Positions 61,377 to 64,000 of a DNA stretch of 64,000 bases are shown here, piece after piece (the first letter of the stretch is position 1; each line of letters begins with the position of its first letter). Source of the DNA: Flavobacterium psychrophilum (GTDB lineage Bacteria > Bacteroidota > Bacteroidia > Flavobacteriales > Flavobacteriaceae); NCBI GenBank assembly GCA_945862065.1, contig CAMAWT010000005.1, positions 83,983 to 147,982 of the forward strand. The letters run 5' to 3'. The position numbers and the translations under genes are program-made. The notes under the pieces are model-generated. The model made no database searches. It was not told where the DNA came from and saw only the letters and a program-made list of their open reading frames with translations.

Positions 61377-62333
61377 ATGAAAGTAACAGACCACATAGCG
61401 GCAGCTAACGGAGAAACCTTATTCTCATTTGAAATTATCCCACCTCAAAAAGGGAAGAGTATTCAGGAATTGTATGACAATATAGACCCGTTAATAGAAT
61501 TCAATCCACCATTTATTGATGTAACTACTTCACGTGAAGAATATATTTATGTCAATAAAGGCAATGGTTTATTGGAAAAAAAACTAACCAGAATGCGTCC
61601 GGGAACGCTCGGAATTTGCGCTTCCATTAAGCATAAATATAATGTGGATACTGTGCCACATGTACTGTGTGGCGGATTTACAAAGGAGGAAACCGAATAT
61701 CTTTTGGTTGACTGTCATTATTTAGGAATTGATAACGTAATGGCGTTGCGTGGCGATGCCATGAAAGATGAACAATCATTTGTGCCAAAAACAGGCGGAA
61801 ATAAATTTGCAATCGAATTGGTTAAACAAGTCAAAGAACTCAATAAAGGTAATTTCCTTCACGACGTTGCCGATATCGACAATAAGTCAGATTTTTGTGT
61901 AGGCGTAGCGGGCTATCCAGAGAAACATTTAGAATCTCCCTCTTTACTATCTGATTTAAAAAGATTGAAAGAAAAAGTTGATGCCGGCGCCGATTATGTA
62001 GTTACCCAAATGTTTTTTGATAATGCAAAGTATTTTCAATTTGTAGAAAAAGCCCGTCAAATGGGAATCAATGTACCAATAATTCCTGGCATTAAACCCA
62101 TTGCAGTGCAACGACATTTGCAAATATTACCCCAAATTTTCCGCATCGATTTACCCGAAGATTTAATCAATGAAGTCGAAAAATGCAATAATTCAGAACA
62201 AATTCGCCAAGTTGGTATCGAATGGGCCATCCAACAATCTTTAGAATTAAAAGCTGCCGGAGTACCTTTATTGCATTATTACTCCATGGGAAAATCTGAA
62301 AATATCCGTCAAATAGCGAGTAAAGTTTTTTAG
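61377..62333 (+). CDS. metF: Methylenetetrahydrofolate reductase
   Basis: The 318-residue FAD-dependent barrel supplies methyl-tetrahydrofolate to MetH. FSFEIIPPQKG contains the catalytic Glu; DVTTSREE, NVMALRGDAMKDE, FCVGVAGYPEKH and GADYVVTQMFFDN are family typical. It is last of the SAM-riboswitch operon. The stop TAG is formed at the very edge of the structured element that begins TAGAAGCACAC, matching the element edge at copy 1. Confidence 0.97.
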   Translation: MKVTDHIAAANGETLFSFEIIPPQKGKSIQELYDNIDPLIEFNPPFIDVTTSREEYIYVNKGNGLLEKKLTRMRPGTLGICASIKHKYNVDTVPHVLCGGFTKEETEYLLVDCHYLGIDNVMALRGDAMKDEQSFVPKTGGNKFAIELVKQVKELNKGNFLHDVADIDNKSDFCVGVAGYPEKHLESPSLLSDLKRLKEKVDAGADYVVTQMFFDNAKYFQFVEKARQMGINVPIIPGIKPIAVQRHLQILPQIFRIDLPEDLINEVEKCNNSEQIRQVGIEWAIQQSLELKAAGVPLLHYYSMGKSENIRQIASKVF

Positions 62334-62453
62334 AAGCACACAACCTCGTTCCAAAAGCCATTTTGTCCTGCTCTCGCCTTTATCTTGCTCGCCCTACGGG
62401 ACTTCGCAAGGATATCGGCTCCATCAGGGCTAAATATGACAAGTAGTTTTTCA
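62332..62453 (-). ncRNA. Structured intergenic element, class 1 copy 4
   Basis: The core 62365-62431 (minus strand) is identical to copy 1 except one base (GGCGAGAGC for GGCGACAGC). The 5' flank CTGAAAAAC and 3' flank GTTGTGTGCTTCT are conserved. It begins at the metF stop codon and points against metF, so it might act antisense to the metF 3' end if transcribed. Confidence 0.7.
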
Positions 62454-62752
62454 GAAGAAAAATAGTCGAAAGTCATAAAGTCGAAAATTACGCACTAATA
62501 CTCAAGCGCCAATATTAGTTCCTGTTTGGAGCTTGGGGGGTATCTCGTAACGCCTTTTTGATTATAAAACAAAGAATTTCAAAATTATTTTCTTGATTAA
62601 AATTTTCATAAATGTCCATACTATGATACATTTTTTTACTCTAATCAAAAACATCTTTAAAACTAAACTTTTGGATATTGTTTTTAGTTATTATATATTT
62701 TTGAGTAATATCTATTGATGATTTGCCTATTTGCTGTGTATTAGCTTTTTGA
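62454..62752. other. Intergenic region with one hairpin
   Basis: No gene seen. CAAGCGCCAA (62503-62512) pairs with TTGGAGCTTG (62526-62535), apart from one mismatch, and is followed by G-rich then AT-rich sequence. The rest is low-complexity AT DNA. Confidence 0.5.
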
Positions 62753-62790
62753 AAAAAAATGAGCAACTGTTATAGTTGCTCATTTTTTTA
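62753..62790. terminator. Bidirectional terminator after the TPR gene
   Basis: The stem ATGAGCAACT/AGTTGCTCAT is flanked by A8 and T7. On the minus strand it directly follows the TPR gene stop codon. Confidence 0.9.
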
Positions 62791-63606
62791 TTTATTGCAA
62801 CTTTCTTTAATCATTTTATCAACTTTCAAATTACCAAATTCCTTAGCTTTAAAGAAATCTAAACAAGCACTATTTTTTTCATTAAGTTTTAATTTAGATA
62901 AACCTCTGTTGTAATAAGCACTATCATTTTCAGGATTTAATTCAATTGCTTTACAGTAATCAGCTATAGCTCCTTGATAGTCTTCTAAAGTTTGTTTATT
63001 AAAGCCTCTGAATAAGTAAGAATATTCCTCATTAGAATTAGGTTTAATTTCAATTGCTTTTGTATAATCTGCTATAGCTCCTTGGTAGTCTTTGATGTCA
63101 GATTTAGCACCACCTCTAAAGTGATATGCATCTACTTCATTAGGATTTATTTCGATTGCTTTATTGTAATCTTCTATCGCTCCTTCGTCATTTTTTGATT
63201 CATCTTTTGACAAGCCTCGCTTAAAGTAAAAATATGATTCATTAGGATTAATTTCGATTGCATTAGTAAAGTCTGCAATAGCTCCTTTATAATCTTCTAA
63301 ATTGTGTTTGTCTAAACCTCTAAAATAATAAGCATCATAATCATTGGGGTTTAATTCAATAGCTTTATTATAATCTGCTATAGCTCCATAATAGTCTTCA
63401 ATATAACCTTTACACAAACCTCTATTGCTATAAGAATAACTATCAACAGGATTTAGTTCAATAGCTTTGGAGTAGTCTGCAATAGCTCCTTGGTAGTCTT
63501 CTAAATCAGCTTTAGATAAACCTCTTCTGTAGTACTCTTCAGCCGTTTGGCCATAAGATAAAAAGGTAACAAATATCAAAATTAATAATAATAATACGTT
63601 TTTCAT
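62788..63606 (-). CDS. Secreted tetratricopeptide-repeat protein
   Basis: The 272-residue protein has a signal peptide (MKNVLLLLILIFVTFLSYGQ). Seven 34-residue TPR units follow directly (pattern YYxRGLxKxxLEDYxGAIADYxKAIELNPN), the last one degenerate (NEKNSACLDFFKAKEFG). Nothing but TPRs is present, so it is a protein-protein scaffold in the periplasm or outer envelope. The units are similar enough to suggest fairly recent internal duplication. It is transcribed alone. Partner unknown. Confidence 0.93.
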   Translation of the reverse strand: MKNVLLLLILIFVTFLSYGQTAEEYYRRGLSKADLEDYQGAIADYSKAIELNPVDSYSYSNRGLCKGYIEDYYGAIADYNKAIELNPNDYDAYYFRGLDKHNLEDYKGAIADFTNAIEINPNESYFYFKRGLSKDESKNDEGAIEDYNKAIEINPNEVDAYHFRGGAKSDIKDYQGAIADYTKAIEIKPNSNEEYSYLFRGFNKQTLEDYQGAIADYCKAIELNPENDSAYYNRGLSKLKLNEKNSACLDFFKAKEFGNLKVDKMIKESCNK

Positions 63607-63685
63607 AATTAAAGTTTTAAAGTTTTGAAATAAAATAAATACAAATGAATAGTTTGCTGTTTTAAAATGTTAGATTTTCATTAGT

Positions 63686-64000
63686 TTATAAATGGTTAAA
63701 ATATTTTTGAAGCATCCTAGGGATAGAATCTTGATGAAAATTACTGTGATTAGCCCAATTTAATCCTCCTTGTTTTGACTCAATAAACACTTTCGCAACA
63801 TTGTTAGGTATTAAATAATTTCCTTTCGGATGTTTTCCTTTTATTGGTTTAACATTAATTTTAAGCCAATATTCTGTTTGTTTTACTAGTCTATTATAGA
63901 TTTCTTGATTTACAAAAAATCTTGTTTTGTTAATTTCAATAATTTGTGAACCCACAGTTTCTAATTCTTTAGTTGATAATGGTTTTTTACTTTCTGTTTT
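63686..64000 (-). CDS. Unknown protein, C-terminal fragment
   Basis: The frame is open to the window edge, so the gene begins beyond 64000 and the GTG at 63955 is not a real start. The visible 104 residues are basic (KPIKGKHPKGNYLIPNNVAKVFIE), with a compact end HSNFHQDSIPRMLQKYF. No family was recognised. It lies 79 bp upstream of the TPR gene on the same strand. Confidence 0.6.
   Translation of the reverse strand, partial: KTESKKPLSTKELETVGSQIIEINKTRFFVNQEIYNRLVKQTEYWLKINVKPIKGKHPKGNYLIPNNVAKVFIESKQGGLNWANHSNFHQDSIPRMLQKYFNHL

Overview
This window looks like a chromosome segment from a flavobacterium-like member of the Bacteroidota. The DNA is AT-rich and Shine-Dalgarno sites are essentially absent. 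Many genes are preceded by the Bacteroidota promoter box TAnnTTTG. Type IX secretion (T9SS) sorting domains, PorP/SprF, PorT, GLPGLI, TamL and DUF5686 proteins are all present. No tRNA, rRNA, CRISPR array, insertion sequence or prophage was seen. Most of the window is housekeeping DNA.

Layout. 1-3.3 kb: end of a TonB-dependent receptor, a beta-helix lipoprotein and two T9SS type A proteins, one of which is almost only signal peptide plus sorting domain. 3.3-14.2 kb: a LuxE-like acyl-protein synthetase, tyrS, an NAD-dependent epimerase, a membrane pyrophosphatase with a cysteine-rich tail, an AlkA-type glycosylase behind a DUF5686 protein, and pdhB. 14.3-19.9 kb: a minus-strand operon for a large type B T9SS surface protein, its PorP/SprF partner and a PorE-like OmpA protein. 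20-29 kb: etfBA, an orphan gene between inverted repeats, then DUF151 nuclease-thyA-TonB-like-small secreted protein, folA, ubiE-porT and an rRNA methyltransferase. 29-36.6 kb: tamL, fbaA, accD, a cyclase/YjbR pair, a PH-domain protein and a secreted nuclease. 36.7-43.9 kb: purH-mreB-mreC-mreD-mrdA-rodA, the cell-elongation operon. 44-51 kb: an ABC permease, a deoxynucleoside kinase behind a gene broken by an in-frame TGA, a GLPGLI/TonB-receptor pair and a gene frameshifted at an A10 tract. 51-55 kb: a LytS/LytR-type two-component system with a propeller sensor. 55-62.3 kb: the methionine/SAM block, with metK, an OsmC protein, a SAM-I riboswitch, split metH and metF. 62.8-64 kb: a TPR protein and the end of an unknown gene.

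The most interesting signal is a dispersed, structured intergenic element with six copies. Four copies (class 1) are closely related and two (class 2) are diverged. All can fold into the same long hairpin, with a stem interrupted by tandem G.A pairs, a bulged C and several compensatory base changes. The two class 2 copies add a closing helix and a second hairpin, which together make a three-way junction. This looks like a noncoding RNA family; it may or may not be the published Flavo-1 motif. Other notable points are a perfect 36-bp palindrome exactly 12 codons long inside metH, a SAM-I riboswitch with two competing copies of the P1 3' strand, an AccD lacking its zinc-finger cysteines, and two damaged genes whose single lesions can be located to the base.

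How the genes fit together. SAM made by MetK is sensed by the riboswitch controlling MetH/MetF, which recycle homocysteine using methyl-tetrahydrofolate. ThyA and FolA handle the connected folate cycle. The mre/mrd operon builds the wall. PorT, PorP/SprF and the PorE-like protein serve T9SS export of the type A and type B proteins seen here. TamL belongs to outer-membrane assembly.
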